Shown: positions 1 to 12,675, counted from the stretch's first letter. The stretch is DNA of 64,000 bases from Immersiella caudata (GCA_030512335.1 JAULSU010000006.1:4278001-4342000); one strand, 5' to 3'. Made by a program: numbers and translations. The notes: generated from the sequence alone by a model not told the origin.

Positions 1-455
1 ACAGGGGCTGTCGTATTGCTAGGACAGGAGAAATAACAGACAGGCTGTGGACCTGTGACTGTACCAGTCTCTATCGGAGATATCTTAGGTCTCGCAGTCA
101 CCTTCTATACTATGTATCAAAACCCATCCTGTCCCTCCCGTGGAGTTGTGGCTTCACACCCCTATACTGTGTTACTTTGAAGTCATCACTGCAACCGCGT
201 ATCATCAATTTAGGAGTTGTTGTTTGGAAGGGACAGGTGTGATCACGTGGGCTGTGTTCAGAGTAGGCCACAATAGTATTGCAGCCATGGATTACAAAGA
301 ATCCGAAGTTTCAAGCTCGAGACTGAAACCCAAACACGAATCGAGTCAAAAAACTCGTTGTGCTTTGATCAATGTAAATATTATCTCAAGGGGTCTCTCA
401 AACAAATAAATCGGTAACTCTCCCTCCCCCCCCCCCTCTCCCCCCTCCCCTCCCC
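1..455. other. Intergenic, no gene seen
   Basis: No supported gene. It lies downstream of the P450 on the minus strand, so its right end is probably 3' untranslated sequence. An 11-base C run at 426-436 and further CT-rich sequence up to about 455 lie just beyond the P450 stop codon. Confidence 0.6.
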
Positions 456-2183
456 TCAGGCGTAAGCCGAATCCTTTCGCCTTCTCAGTTTGATAGCCAC
501 CCCCACCGGCGGTCCCATCGTATTGTTCAGCCACGGGTTCGCCGGTCGCTCTCCTATAGGAGCAACATCATACAAGAGAACAATGTGCCCAAGCAAAATC
601 TTTAGCAGAGAATTCGCAAAGAATCGACCAGGACTGCATTGTTGCCATCTACATCAGCTCTCATTCAACCATCATCACGGGTGTCACTCACCAAGCTGAC
701 CTCCCATGGCTGAAACCCATGTAGTGCTCACTAGTAGTCACAAACCCCATCCCCGGGCTCGCACTCTGTCTCCTCTTTCCCACAGCCTCCGGTCTGGTGA
801 ATCGAAACGGGTCAAACACGGCGGCGCTCGCCTCGGAGGTGCCGTAAAAGTCCTCGTCGAGATGAGGACCGTAGCTGGCAATTCCGACCTTGGCTCCGCA
901 CGGGATGTGCTCGCCGGTGGGGATTGTGATTCCACTGGGAGCGACCACTGTTTTGGTCACGCCGTGGGTGAGGATTACGCAGAGACGAAGTGTCTCGGTG
1001 AGAACGCTGTCGAGTTTGGGGAGGTGGGATAAGGCTGCGCGTGTCCAAATGCCTTGGGCGGTTGAAACCTCGGAGCGGAGCTCGTGTTGGAGGGAGAGGC
1101 TATGAGGGTGGGCCGCGATGTCGACTATGGCGTTGGTGATGGTGATGGCGCTAGATTGGACGGCGGCGAAGGTGGTGACGGCTAGACGCTTGGTCATGTT
1201 ATTGTGAGGGTCGGAGGGGTCCTCGCCATGGCGGAGGGCGTCGCGGAGGGCCCATTGCATGTAGTCGTTTGGCTCAGGGATTGAGGTGCCGTAAATAGGG
1301 GGAGGGCTGTAGGTCTGATCGAACTTCCCACGGGCGAGGCGCTCTTGGAAGATTGGTGCAACGTGCGAATTCATGCCCCAAAATTGAAGCCTGTCCCAAA
1401 AGGTAACCACCGGGCCGACGATGGGCTTGAGGAAGGACGGGAGCAGCTCGATGGCCATGGCCGGGAGGAGGATGTACTTGGAGAAGCTCGTCGACGCTTG
1501 CACGTATCCTGGATGACGACACGCAGGCAAGCCAACGAGAACACGACCCACCACACGCCCGACCGCCTCCAACATGACATCGTAAAGCACAACTTCGTGC
1601 CAGTTTTCGGTGTTGCTGCCCAGAAGACTGCGAAGCGAGTCCAAACTCTCATCCACCATTGCATCGACAAAGTCGTCCAAGTTTTGTGTCATCTCTCGTT
1701 TGACTCTGTCGTTCACCCTCGACCAGCTGTTGGCAAGCACGCCCAGAGTGGTGTAGTCGCCGCACATAAACTGCCGGTTGGTTTCGTACTGGCTGAGAAC
1801 GGTGTCGGGCTGTTCCAGGATCCAGGACATACAGTTGACTGGGAGGATCACTTCGTGGCCGTTGACCAAGTTGGGGAGGACGAACGACTGTCCATTCTTC
1901 GAGTACTGGGATGACACGGAGCGTTAGCTGTCGGGTGTTTGAAAGGGGTTTGGAAATTTTGTACATCGCGATACCCATCTAGGAGCATGTGTCGAAGACC
2001 TAGAAAGCTCTTCAGGGAAGCTTTGGACCTGGCAATGATGTTATTTGTTGGAGCTCCTGCCCAGGGTAGAGTCGTTGGGATGCCTTGGTAGGAGAAGATC
2101 CTCCACCAAACATAGCGCGCTATGCTGAGTGCCGAGGCAAGTATGAGTGCGGCAATGGCTATGGGGCTCGTGATTGACAACAT
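456..2183 (-). CDS. Cytochrome P450 monooxygenase, microsomal (ent-kaurene-oxidase-like type)
   Basis: Haem-thiolate monooxygenase anchored in the ER membrane. Three exons fit: 2183-1965, 1905-692 and 633-456, giving 536 residues, normal for fungal class II P450s. Introns are 59 and 58 bp with GTACAA/CAG and GTGAGT/CAG ends. Residues 1-28 form a hydrophobic N-terminal anchor. The K-helix motif ETLR is at about 377-380. The haem loop reads GFSHGRSACPGRF, with its Cys (about residue 478) encoded across the second intron; without splicing the frame ends just before the Cys. The I-helix has AAVQSSAIT in place of the common AGxDT, as in fungal ent-kaurene-oxidase-like enzymes (family impression from memory). 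Substrate unknown. It is transcribed divergently from the SDR at 3163, with about 980 bp between the starts, and an NmrA-like gene and a transporter follow, so a small metabolic cluster is possible. Confidence 0.9.
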
Positions 2184-3162
<979 letters not shown>

Positions 3163-4287
3163 ATGGCTTCGGCAGGGACAAAACTCGGCTCAGTCGCCGT
3201 TGTCGGCGGTTGCGGCTTCCTGGGCCACCACATCGTCAAGGAGCTCCTCGCCGACCCAACCGTCACACGCATTTCAGTCATGTCACGCACCCCTTTTCAA
3301 AACCGCTTCTCCGGCACTCGAGTATCCTATATCTCAGGAGACATCACCGTCCCCTCCGACGTGAACCGATTCCTCCTCTCCGCGCAGCCCGACATAATCA
3401 TCAACACCGCCTCCCCCGTAGCTTACATCGACCACATCCACGCCCCCTCATACGAACGCGTCAACGTCGACGGCAACCGCATCCTCCTCCAAGCCGCAAA
3501 CGCCCAAACCAGCGCCCGCGCCTACATCTACACCTCCTCGGGCCCCATCATCGCCGGCTCCTGCGGCGCATACGACCAAGCCGACGAGACATACCCCACT
3601 CTTGCCGAGACGTCCAAAACCGGCGCCGGCGACGCCTACCACATCGCCAAAGCCCGCGGCGACGCGCTCGTCCTCTCCGCCAACGACAGCACCTCCCCCT
3701 CCGGCCTCCGCACAGCAACCATCCGCCCCACAGCCATGTACGGCGAAGGCGACCGGCAAATGATCGCCAACCTCCTCAACGTCCATCGCAAGGGACAGCA
3801 AAACGTCTGGCTGGGAAGCAACACCGCGCTCATGGACAGCGTGTACGTCGGGAGCGTTGCGCGCGCGCATGTGCTCGCTGCGCGGGGTATCCTTGCGGGA
3901 ATAGACGATCCGAATGCGCCAAAGGTCGATGGGGAGGCGTTTCATATCACGGATGACAGCCCGCTGCCGCCGTGGAGCTTTTTTAGGTTGTTTTGGATGG
4001 AGATGGGGGATACGACGCCACTCTCAAAAGTGTGGGTTGTCCCGGACAAGGTGGCGTTGGCGATGGCGGAGGTGGCCGAGTGGTGGACTTGGGGGGTGTC
4101 AGGGGGAAAGCACAGACCCAAGGTGTTGATCAGGGAGCGGATTGAGTTTTTGTTGTATACGAGGACTTATAGTATCAGGAAGGCGAGGGAGAGGTTGGGG
4201 TATGAGCCCGTGGCAAGCATGGCGGAGGCGGTGAGGAGGGCGGTGCGGTGGGCTTTGGAGGAGTGGCCTGAGGAGGGGGGGTGTTGA
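3163..4287 (+). CDS. NAD(P)-dependent 3beta-HSD / epimerase-type SDR
   Basis: Extended short-chain dehydrogenase of the 3beta-hydroxysteroid dehydrogenase / sterol-4-alpha-carboxylate 3-dehydrogenase type. Single exon, 374 residues. The nucleotide-binding loop is GGCGFLG (15-21); the catalytic YxxxK is Tyr159-Lys163, with Ser125/126 as the partner Ser in YTSSG. A frame open from 2962 runs through the CT repeat, but an upstream start would add a long Leu-Ser tract; the ATG at 3163 lies 12 residues before the Rossmann glycine motif, as is usual, so I chose it. It probably acts on a hydroxylated lipid or secondary metabolite; the neighbouring P450 and NmrA-like genes fit that but do not prove it. 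The C-terminal third contains WWTWG, a possible membrane-associated segment as in sterol dehydrogenases. Confidence 0.88.
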   Translation: MASAGTKLGSVAVVGGCGFLGHHIVKELLADPTVTRISVMSRTPFQNRFSGTRVSYISGDITVPSDVNRFLLSAQPDIIINTASPVAYIDHIHAPSYERVNVDGNRILLQAANAQTSARAYIYTSSGPIIAGSCGAYDQADETYPTLAETSKTGAGDAYHIAKARGDALVLSANDSTSPSGLRTATIRPTAMYGEGDRQMIANLLNVHRKGQQNVWLGSNTALMDSVYVGSVARAHVLAARGILAGIDDPNAPKVDGEAFHITDDSPLPPWSFFRLFWMEMGDTTPLSKVWVVPDKVALAMAEVAEWWTWGVSGGKHRPKVLIRERIEFLLYTRTYSIRKARERLGYEPVASMAEAVRRAVRWALEEWPEEGGC

Positions 4288-4480
4288 GAATGCTTGAGTG
4301 GGGGGGGAGGGAGGGAGGGGGGGGAGCTAGGGGTGTGTTAGTTTGGAGGACGGAGTCACGGGTTTAGGGGGAAATAGCAACGTTGGCATTGTTTTCAAAG
4401 CACCCCCTCAAGAATGACTTTAGTTTCTCCACATTATGCACTTGGTTCTGAGATGTGTGGGAAAATGAGGGTACACCGGA

Positions 4481-5643
4481 CTACTCCTCACGCCAAGCGC
4501 CAGACAGGAACTCCTCAAGCCCGGTGAACTTGTACTCGGGCAGCAGCTTGTTCCACTCATCCGAGCCATCAAAAGTACCTGCCGAAAAGGCCAAGAGAAG
4601 GGAAACCAGAAGCACCTTTTCCATGGCTGCTGCCTGCTCGGGCGAATCTCTGAATATCGGGTGGTCAACCTTGGGCCGCCACGAGCTGTTGACGATGCCC
4701 GCTTGAAGGTCGGCAGCTTGGAGTTTTTCGACCTCAAAGGGGCCACCTACCCACAGTCAGCTTCATTCCCAGGTCTTTTCAAGGCAGGTAGTAGGGGCAA
4801 ACGTACCGCGGACCTTCTCCCCGTGAGCGATGAGCTCCGAAATCGTATGGTTGCTTCCCTGGATCCCCCCCACAAGCGGCCACTCCCCCTCATACTCAAC
4901 AGCCCTGACCACGACATTGGCGAGGTCCCGGGCCGTGGTACAGGTGATGCGAGCATTCTCACTCCCTTCCACTAGGATGACCTTGCGGTTGGTGAAATCG
5001 AGCGGTGTCTGGCTGGACGGGATATTTTTGGTCGACTGGAACGGATGGGCCAGGTAGTTCATCAGAATCCCCGGCTGAAACAAGCAATACTCGAGGACCT
5101 TTTTGTCCTTGTTCAGGGCCTGGAGATGATTTCGGATCTCCGCCTTGCCGGCGTACCAGTCCATTTGGTCGAAGCGGGGGGAAGCCCACTCGCTCGGCGC
5201 AAACCGACGTACTCCGGCGCGAACGGCGGCGCTGATGAGGTTCTTTTGGGACAGGTTTTCAGGATCCAAGTGCACGACGATGAAGGAGAGCAGGGTGTCG
5301 ACGCCCTGCAGCTTTTCGTTCAGGTCGTCGACGCTCGAGTACTCGGCCTTGACCCAGGCGACGCCCGTCGGCGTGCCGGAGGAGGGAGGATCCTGGGGGA
5401 AATTGTCAGCACGGCACGGGGCGGGGGGTTAGATAACAGTTGAAAAGATATACGGACACTTCGTGATAGGAGCAGGATCTCATGCTTTCCTGTAGCAAGG
5501 AGCGCGTCGATAATTTCCCCGCCGAAGCCTGTGTATTCTCGTCAGCTGCACAGTCTGGAGGTGATGAATTACACATAATGAATTGCACATAAAAGTGGAG
5601 CAGACCTACCCCCGGAACCGCCGGCAACTGCGATTTTGACCAT
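4481..5643 (-). CDS. NmrA-like / isoflavone-reductase-like NAD(P)-binding protein
   Basis: Atypical SDR of the NmrA/phenylcoumaran-benzylic-ether-reductase type. Four exons fit: 5643-5610, 5528-5458, 5392-4807 and 4746-4481, giving 318 residues, normal for the family. The N-terminus MVKIAVAGGSGGFGG carries the dinucleotide-binding glycines, split by intron 1. RRFAPSEW (substrate-pocket strand) and a Lys in the WYAGKAEIR helix are family landmarks. Intron 2 starts with GTCCGT, a weak donor, but it restores the frame exactly; introns 1 and 3 have GTAGGT and GTACGT. It converges with the SDR (stops 193 bp apart). It could be a reductase in the same pathway or a redox-sensing regulator like NmrA; the sequence cannot distinguish these. 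Confidence 0.85.
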
Positions 5644-7067
5644 CTTGTTCTCTTGTTTACGGTCAGGGTGTTTTCGAGAACCCTCTTCACAGCCGGATAG
5701 ATGGGCTTGACCCGGTCATGTGCTAGAGAGAGGGGGAACCCCAGAGGTATGAGGGAAAAGTCGCGATGCAACACTAAGGAAAAGTCGCAGGCTTACTGCA
5801 TTGGCATCCAAATTTGAAGCGGCAGGAGCACATGTAAGGTGGAACCGAGACCCAGGGGGCGCGGCTAAGGGGCACTGAAGGGCCAATCAGTTGTGGCAAG
5901 CCCACTCTCATACAGCAGTGTTGGTTGTCAAACCCCCTCACGCCCCCGCATGTCTGAATCCTTCACGGACTTCATTCCCAACATACGGGCAAGGAGCAAT
6001 CCGAGCCCCGAGGAGCGTCTGGATTTTAAGAGGCTTGGCTCGCTCAGCACTCAACCCATAGCCGCAAACCCGTTCCTTGGGTCGCATTAAACAAGGGATT
6101 TGGCCTCTGCAAGGAATAAGAGAGTACGGTTACGCAGTTTGGAGGTTCGATGGCCCAATCGCCAATTGCGAGGTACTTGATGCTAAACCTTCTTTTTAAA
6201 CATTGGTCTGTGAATCTCTGGCATGTTCCGCGCTCATCACGCTCCGTGGCGCTAGTTCGGCCGGGGGCAAATAGGAATAGCGGGCTGCCCTGGTACGGAG
6301 CAAACTGCTCGGTGAACTTGCTTGGCTCGATTCGCCGAGTATTTGTCTGCAGTGTCAATCCAAGGTAAGTGGCCCACTTTCTACCTATGTAGGTTGGTAC
6401 GTTCTAGGATGTCTCGGAATACATCATCTCCCTCGGGTGGTTATTGACTTACCCCCTTGCACACCGAAGGCTGCATTGCACACCTGAGGTACATTGCACA
6501 CCTGAGGTAGGGAGTACACGCGATAGCTGCGATCGGTGTTGTCTAGATCAATTTGATTGTGCCGGCCCTGGTTCATCAGTGGCTGGGACAATTCGTGCAG
6601 ATGGTATTCGTGGGATTCTTTACAACTCGACGACTCGACGACTTCAACCCCTTGCCGTACTGTGATACAACCACTCGGAAGTGTAGCCCCATCACCACAA
6701 GCAGGCCAAAACCCAACACCACTGATGGGGCACTGAAGAATTGGGAAAGAAATGGTGTGCCAATATTGCGGAAATGTCTTCCGATCCCCATCCCATCTCG
6801 GGTGTGCTTCCGTCGTGTGCTACCCCTCCCTGAAGATAATTAGTGCGCTCCCGACGATGGCTTATCTCACCGTCCAGTAGAATTATCGCACATTCTTCCC
6901 ACGAATGGGGGCCAAGCAGGTAGGATGATAATACCCACTGAACTCATGGATCGAGTGCGGTCTGGTTTCTCCTCCAAGAGCTTCCCTGTTATTTCCGGGC
7001 TGATCTAACGTTAGTCATAATTAAATCCCCCTCTTCGAATGCCTTTCTGTCCCAAGACCTTCATAAT
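5644..7067. other. Intergenic 1.4 kb, promoter of MFS gene; no gene seen
   Basis: Upstream of both the NmrA-like gene (minus) and the MFS gene (plus). Short open frames here lack conserved character. It contains an 18-bp tandem duplication (6474-6509). Confidence 0.5.
6474..6509. repeat. 18-bp perfect tandem duplication
   Basis: Two adjacent identical copies of CATTGCACACCTGAGGTA, at 6474-6491 and 6492-6509, about 560 bp upstream of the MFS start. Probably replication slippage; a duplicated regulator site is possible. Confidence 0.9.
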
Positions 7068-8801
7068 ATGGCCAGTGCGGAAAAGGCTGAATCTCCAGGA
7101 CCTGAATCAACTCGGACAGCCCCAGCGAATGGAAATGACACAAAGCATCCTGCACCGTTGACATGCCTGGTGAAGGGTGAAGGTAGCGCCGATGATGCAG
7201 CTCGTACACCAGCTGAAGAAAAAGAACTCCTTCTCAAGTTGGATTTACTGCTCTTGCCGTCGTTGTGGATGATGACACTGATCTCGCATCTCGACCGGTC
7301 AAGGTACGATATTTGAGGCCGACTCAGGGGCACCACTGAATACCCTCCGCTCACAGCATCGCCAACGCGAGAATCGCCGGCATGGGAGCGGATCTCCACC
7401 TGTCGTCTTCCCAGTACAGCTTGGTAATTATTGCATTCTATCGTGAGCGAAGTCCCATCCTATCCCCAAGCATATATAGTCCGACGGCTCACTTTCACGT
7501 CTTGACAGTCAGCTACATCCCCACCGCCCCCCTCTGCAGCATGCTCGTCACCCGCACGCGGCCCTCCATCCTCCTCCCCACAACCATGGCCTGCTGGGGC
7601 GTCGTCACTTGCGCCCAAGCAGCCGTCAAAAACTCCTCCCAGCTCATCGTCCTCCGTCTTCTGATGGGCCTCTTCGAAACAGCGCTGACGCCTGCCTCCA
7701 TCATGCTGCTCTCAAGTTGGTACCGCCCCGCCGAGCAGGCTAGGAGGGCAGTAACCTACACCTCATCTACCATGCTAGGCGGGGCCTTTGGCGGTCTCCT
7801 TGCGGGTGCGATTGTGCAGAGGCTTGATAATGCGAGGGGACTCAGGGGGTGGCAGTGGTTGTTCATCGTTGAAGGTGCAATCACTATCGCCTGGGCTATC
7901 ATCTGCGTGTTTTTAATACCGGATTTTCCGGAGAACTCTCGTCTCTTGAGTCAGAGGCAAAGGGAGGTTGCGATTATGCGGATGAGGGAGGTGGGGACGG
8001 CGGGCTATGCGGGGAAGTTGCCGGGTGGGAGGAAAATGGGCAAGACGAAGTCGGTGGTTGTTGCTTGCAGCGACTGGAGGACTTGGATTATCACCGCGGC
8101 TACGACGGTGAGTTTATTCTCGAGTGCAAGGTTGTGAGGATGGGGAGGCTAAACTTCAGGCTGGGTTCAGAGTCTAAGTTGCTCTTTTGTTTTGCCTTAC
8201 TTTTACCCCGGACTTGTGTATGAGTTGGGGTACAGAAGCGCTGTTACCGCCCAGTATATGACGGTATGTCTGCTTTTTTCCTTGATCGAATCAAACATGT
8301 TTGGAGGCCGCTAATGCTATGGTGGTTCGCAAGGTGCCTATATGGGCTGCTGCACTTGTGTGGTCCGTCGGCATGTCCATCTTGGCGGACCGAATGGCTT
8401 ACAGCCGCTCACTTCTCCTCTCCCTCTCGGCTGTTTACGCCATGGCTATGACAATCGCTGTTTGTTCTGTCTACGGCGCTGTCCAGCGATACGTCCTCCT
8501 GACCCTGATGGGAACGGGAATCTGGTCGACGATCCCCGTGGGCACCTCCTTCTCGGCCGCCACGCTCAGAGACATGCCACCCGAGGCTCGCTCGATTGCT
8601 GTCGCTTTGACTGGAATTGGCGCTCAGCTGGGGAACTTTTACGGGGCCTACTTATTTCCAGCCGAAACAGCACCCAAGTACCTCGTTGGTTTTGGAGTAA
8701 TGGCGGGTACACAGGGGTTAGCAGCGGTTCTTTTCTTTGCGGCATTTCTCCTTTTGCGCCGACGGGATCGCCAGCTTCAGGGGGTTACAGAGGGGTCATA
8801 A
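7068..8801 (+). CDS. MFS transporter, Dal5-like (anion:cation symporter family)
   Basis: Plasma-membrane major facilitator of the allantoate/nicotinate permease (ACS/Dal5) type. Five exons fit: 7068-7303, 7357-7442, 7509-8107, 8171-8263 and 8334-8801, giving 493 residues. Landmarks: LDRSSIANARIAGM after TM1 (compare the family's DRxNIGNA), the TM4-5 region RLLMGLFETALTPA, GWQWLFIVEGAIT before TM6, a cytoplasmic loop rich in Arg/Lys, and YFYPGLVYELGYRS at TM7. About 12 membrane segments; the C-terminus ends in an RRRDRQ-rich tail. For intron 3 the first CAG would run into a stop; the later TTCAG at 8170 keeps the frame. Likely substrate: a small organic anion or vitamin, unknown. It may export or import compounds of the adjacent P450/SDR/NmrA group. 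Confidence 0.88.
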
Positions 8802-9058
8802 ATGAACATCCACTTCTAACAAGTAGTACAAACGATAGCGAAGCTAGGCACGCTTAGTTATCTAGGTCAGGAGGTCTCTTAAGCACGCCAACTTAAACAT
8901 CCTTTTACACTCCCAGCCATATTAAGTCGGTTTACCGAATCTTTAAAGGCTCTCCAGCCCCGTTTAGCTTTCTCGCGCCAGATGAGATTCGCCATCTCCA
9001 TTCCAGTTTGCTAGCTCCGTTAATTTTCCCTGCACCCCTTACTTTTTTCCAAGCCCCT
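8802..9058. other. Intergenic, short degenerate repeat
   Basis: No gene. A motif near 8957-8981 resembles one at 9050-9074 (both contain AGCCCC, TTT and CGCGCC in the same order), suggesting a degenerate repeat. Confidence 0.3.
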
Positions 9059-9720
9059 TTAAGGTTTCCCGCGCCTATTGGGGTTTGCCGCTACCATGTT
9101 GATGGGGCCAGTTTTAGAGTCTGACCGCCCCCGATTGTTGTTAACCGCGCTGGTGTCGCCTTCGACAATGACATCAGCGTCGTCGTCTGGTGCTGTCGGG
9201 AGCAAGCGGACCAACGACTCAGTGATTCCGATAACAAGGTCCTTTGTGAGCCCGGTGCACTCAAGCTCAACACTCGAGATAACCATTGTTGGCATGTGGT
9301 CCTTCGGGAAGTGTACCTTTGTGGGGTCAAACGGGTCATGGATTGCCGTAGCCATTGTTCGGCGGAGAACAATGCAGTTATTGACCTCTTTGTAGACTAC
9401 GGTGGACTCTACAATCTTGTCCGTCTTCGGGGCCGTCTTGATGCAACTGGTGGATCAGCTAGAGATGCCCCACCACTTTTTACCAGAGACTGCAAGCTCT
9501 TTCAGTTAGGCGGCCTTTTCGGGTGGATAAAGAGGCCTTTCACAAACTTCTTGTTGACAAGGCGACATTCTGTGGGATTGAAGATCACATATCAAGATTT
9601 CAAACTCTGGAGCAGCAAAGGTGCCATCGGTGAACTTCAGCGAGTGGTTCTTGACCTCCACATAGTCTGTAGCATCCGGTTTGCCATCGTCAATTCTGTC
9701 GGCCAGTTGTAATGGTGGGC
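9059..9720 (-). pseudogene. Possible decayed protein-coding gene, family not recognised
   Basis: Two minus-strand stretches look coding but lie in different frames with stops between them. An upstream part near 9690-9500 contains short conserved-looking motifs (for example DYVEVKNHSLKFTDG), and a downstream part at about 9460-9059 contains FDPTKVHFPKDHMPT and a C-terminal Asp-rich segment. No start codon with a good context and no clean splice pair joins them. The plus strand also has an open frame here, so the coding strand is uncertain. I do not recognise the family. Confidence 0.25.
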
Positions 9721-10319
9721 GGCGGGCACCTGTCGACCCTTGCAGTACCTAGCGGCTTAGACCAGCGCTGTGATCACAACTTTAATTTACTTATTTTTCC
9801 TTAGCTCGTCGGATTCTCAGACTTTTCTGGCCACTTGTAAAGCGGCGGCGTATCGTGGCCAACGGAGCTTCAGTCTAGCTGCCCCATTGCCAGTCCAACC
9901 CTCGAACCTGAAATAAGAGCTTGTGATGAATCATGAGGAAGGGGGGGGGGGGGGGGGGGGGGGTGACAGGCGAACACGTTGTCCATTGTACCTAGGCTTG
10001 CGCACTGTCGTTAGAAGGAGTGGGCTCTCATCCTTACCTGCTATATCGGCCCCTTTCTTTCCTCGAAATAGCCCCAATGAGTTCCAAGGACCTAAACGTC
10101 ATAGGCATAATGCAGCGTCTGTGATGGGAACGATGGCAGATGCTAGGGAATATCTGAGCCCAATGAATTACCCAAGGTACTCTTTATGGATCGTATACAG
10201 GTACCTAGGTAGGTATGCAACGGTATCCCAAACATTAAAAGTCGCCCACCACCCAACGATTCAACTGTGAGTTTCCCCAACATCCCCGACATCCTCTTGC
10301 AATAGGACAAACTTTCACA
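9721..10319. other. Intergenic, contains 23-base poly-G run
   Basis: No gene seen. An unbroken G run spans 9941-9963. The right end is the 3' flank of the zinc-finger gene on the minus strand. Confidence 0.5.
9941..9963. repeat. Poly-G tract, 23 bases
   Basis: An uninterrupted run of 23 G, one of several long G/C homopolymers in this window; all are outside exons. Confidence 0.95.
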
Positions 10320-12675
10320 TCAACAAACCATTCTCTTCTTCACGGCCACCGTCATGTTCGCCACCTGAGACAAGCGCTCGTACGCATTCTCACCCAGCGT
10401 CGTCTCGGTTGCCAACACGCTCTCCAGCAACTTCTCCATGCGAATAAGCTCGGCGCGGTTCACGCGGTTTGCCTCTCTCAGCGTCTCGTTCTCTGCTTCA
10501 GCCTGCTCAAGTCGCTGTGCGAGCCTGTCATAGAGTCGCTGCTGCACCTGCGACTGCAAGTGTGGCGGAGATGGTTCTTCGGGAGGAGTGACATGGGGCG
10601 GTGGAGGCTCTAAAGACATGTGAATAAGCCCTGATGGATCCATGTCCGTGTCGAAGATGTCAAAGTCGAGAGATGCGACTGAGTTATCTGCAGGTGTTTG
10701 GGTAGGAGGGGCCGATGACACGGTCATTTGGTATATGGGGAGGGAAAAGGCTTGTGAATTGAAAGTGTATGCCGAGACTGGTGCTGTGGAGAGCGAGGAC
10801 CGTGCTGGGAACGACGTCGGGGCGGCTAAGGAGGCTTGGGCCAAGTTGGGGTTGAGGTGATCTGTGACACCAGTATCTCCATGCCATGGCGTTGCTGGGA
10901 CTGACTGCAAGATGTGATCGGGCAAGGTTACGGGCGGCAAAAAGATTGGTGCCATGGCCTGGGCTCCGTAATCTGAATAGGTTTCAGTGTGTGCGCTTTC
11001 CGATAGGACACTGCCGTATATCGCAACGGAAATATACGTACACGGAAAGTAGAGAGTCTTCAGAACGTCGTCGTCGACTCCGTACACTTCAGGCACCAAG
11101 ACCCGAAACAACGCCCACCAGACATCGACGGCATTGCCGGCATATGCCTCTACCACGGACTCGTCGTCTGCGCGCATAAATCGTTCCGTGGCAGGTCTCT
11201 CCTTGATCGAGCAGTTGCCATCCTCAGGATGCGCGGCTGCCTCTCGCCGGGTGTCGAAGGAACGCCAGCATCTCCGACATCGATATGATACCATGTGGCG
11301 CCGAGCGAGGTGTTGTCTACGAGCAGTGGTTAGGTCTTCGACCCCAAAAGCGAGAAGGATAGGGATACGCATTCACTGACTTCAGACGTGACATATCTCC
11401 GCAGCCACCACGCGGGTTTCGCGCTCCTGGGCCCAGACAGCCCCTCCATGGCTCGTATGCTTGATAGGGACATGCGAGTCTCAAGGGCGTGGACGCGTTT
11501 GCTCCCAGAGCCGGAATTCTCGGGCCGGCACGTTGACGTCTTCGTTTTCGACGATTTTTGTCTTCTTCGCCACTGGTATCTCCTGGTGGCAAATGAAAGC
11601 CAGACGAAGCGTCCGAAGTGGCTCCTTGCGATGTTGTTGTCGATGTTGAGTGACTGGGGCCAGCGGGTGTCTCGGTTTCAGGTTGAGCGCTATTCGGCGC
11701 TTCATCGGGCTCGTCTGGCGATGTATTGCTGTCATCGCCCTCCCCCGCTGAGACCGAGATGTCCTCAGAGGACACTTCATGCGCCGATAGGGAGAGTTCC
11801 TGGATTTGAAGTGTGACGACGCCCACCTGCCTAGCCACCAACCATTCGTTCTGGGGCGAGTCTTTTGGTGTGTCAGTGGTACTGCTGGTTGGAGTAATCT
11901 GAAGCGCATTTTCGGATGGTCCGCTCGGGGGCGTTTCTACCTCCTTGTCGTTTTCTTCAAGAATGTCGACACACTCAGACACCGGCGTGTCTGGCCCCTC
12001 TGTAAATAACATGTGGTTGAAGCCGTCATCTCTGACTGACAGGGCCATAGATGACAGGGTAGGAGGAGGTGTCTGTAAAGCTTGAATCCGTGCAGAGTGT
12101 TCAATGGAAGCGCTTCGATCTTCCCGCCCCAGATGCTTCTCCTCAGGCTTGTACCTTTCCTCTAGCCACTGCGCCACGTCCTGCTCCAGCTCCCGTCTCT
12201 CTCCATTTTTCATCCGGTCGAGGTTCTCACCTCCTTCCAGAAACCGGCTTTTCTCTTCTCCCAGCCACTCTTTCTCTTTTTGAAGCCAATCCTTTTCTTC
12301 CTGGAGCCACATCTTGTCCTGCTCCAACTCATCCCGCTCTTCTTGCAGCCAGCCCTCCTCCTCCTTCAGCCTATCCTTTTGCTGGTCCAACCACTCCTCG
12401 TACTCGCCCAACCTCTCTTTTTCTGCCTCCACCCACTTCTTATCCTCGCTCAGCATCACCTCCGAGTGAAAGAACGCGTAATGAATATGTCCATGTGTTG
12501 AGCTCTCGGGATTCGAAACCTTTGTACTCGCTTGTCGCGAGCCAAAAATGCTGTGGGTTGGAAATACTGGCGCTATAACCTCGCGTTCGGCTATCAATCC
12601 CTCGAGACCAACGCGGAGTGGTGCTCGTAGTATCTCCTCCATATCGCATGGTGGCTCCTCCCAGTCGGTCGCCAT
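10320..12675 (-). CDS. C2H2-like zinc-finger protein A with Trp-heptad coiled coil
   Basis: Large, probably nuclear or regulatory protein of unknown role. Two exons, 12675-11381 and 11316-10320 (65-bp intron, GTCAGT/GTAG), giving 763 residues. Residues 81-150 are ten consecutive heptads, six starting with Trp (such as WLQEEKD, WLQKEKE), giving a long highly charged coiled coil. A Ser/Thr/Pro/acidic region follows, then a basic patch NRRKRRRQR. At about 402-460 is a Cys/His-rich zinc-binding region: CPY, RLKQHLARRH and YRCRRCWRSF..H. This region matches those in the genes at 20766 and 49277, and the intron falls in the same Lys codon as in the latter. A second, shorter helix (EQAEAENETLREANRV) lies near the C-terminus. 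The fingers are imperfect C2H2, so DNA binding is inferred only. It converges on nothing obvious; the neighbour upstream is a short gene at 13362. Confidence 0.8.

Noticed and set aside
12509..12521. tRNA-like B-box match (reverse of GGTTTCGAATCCC)
   Set aside because: Lies inside a coding exon, without an A-box or cloverleaf at the right distance.
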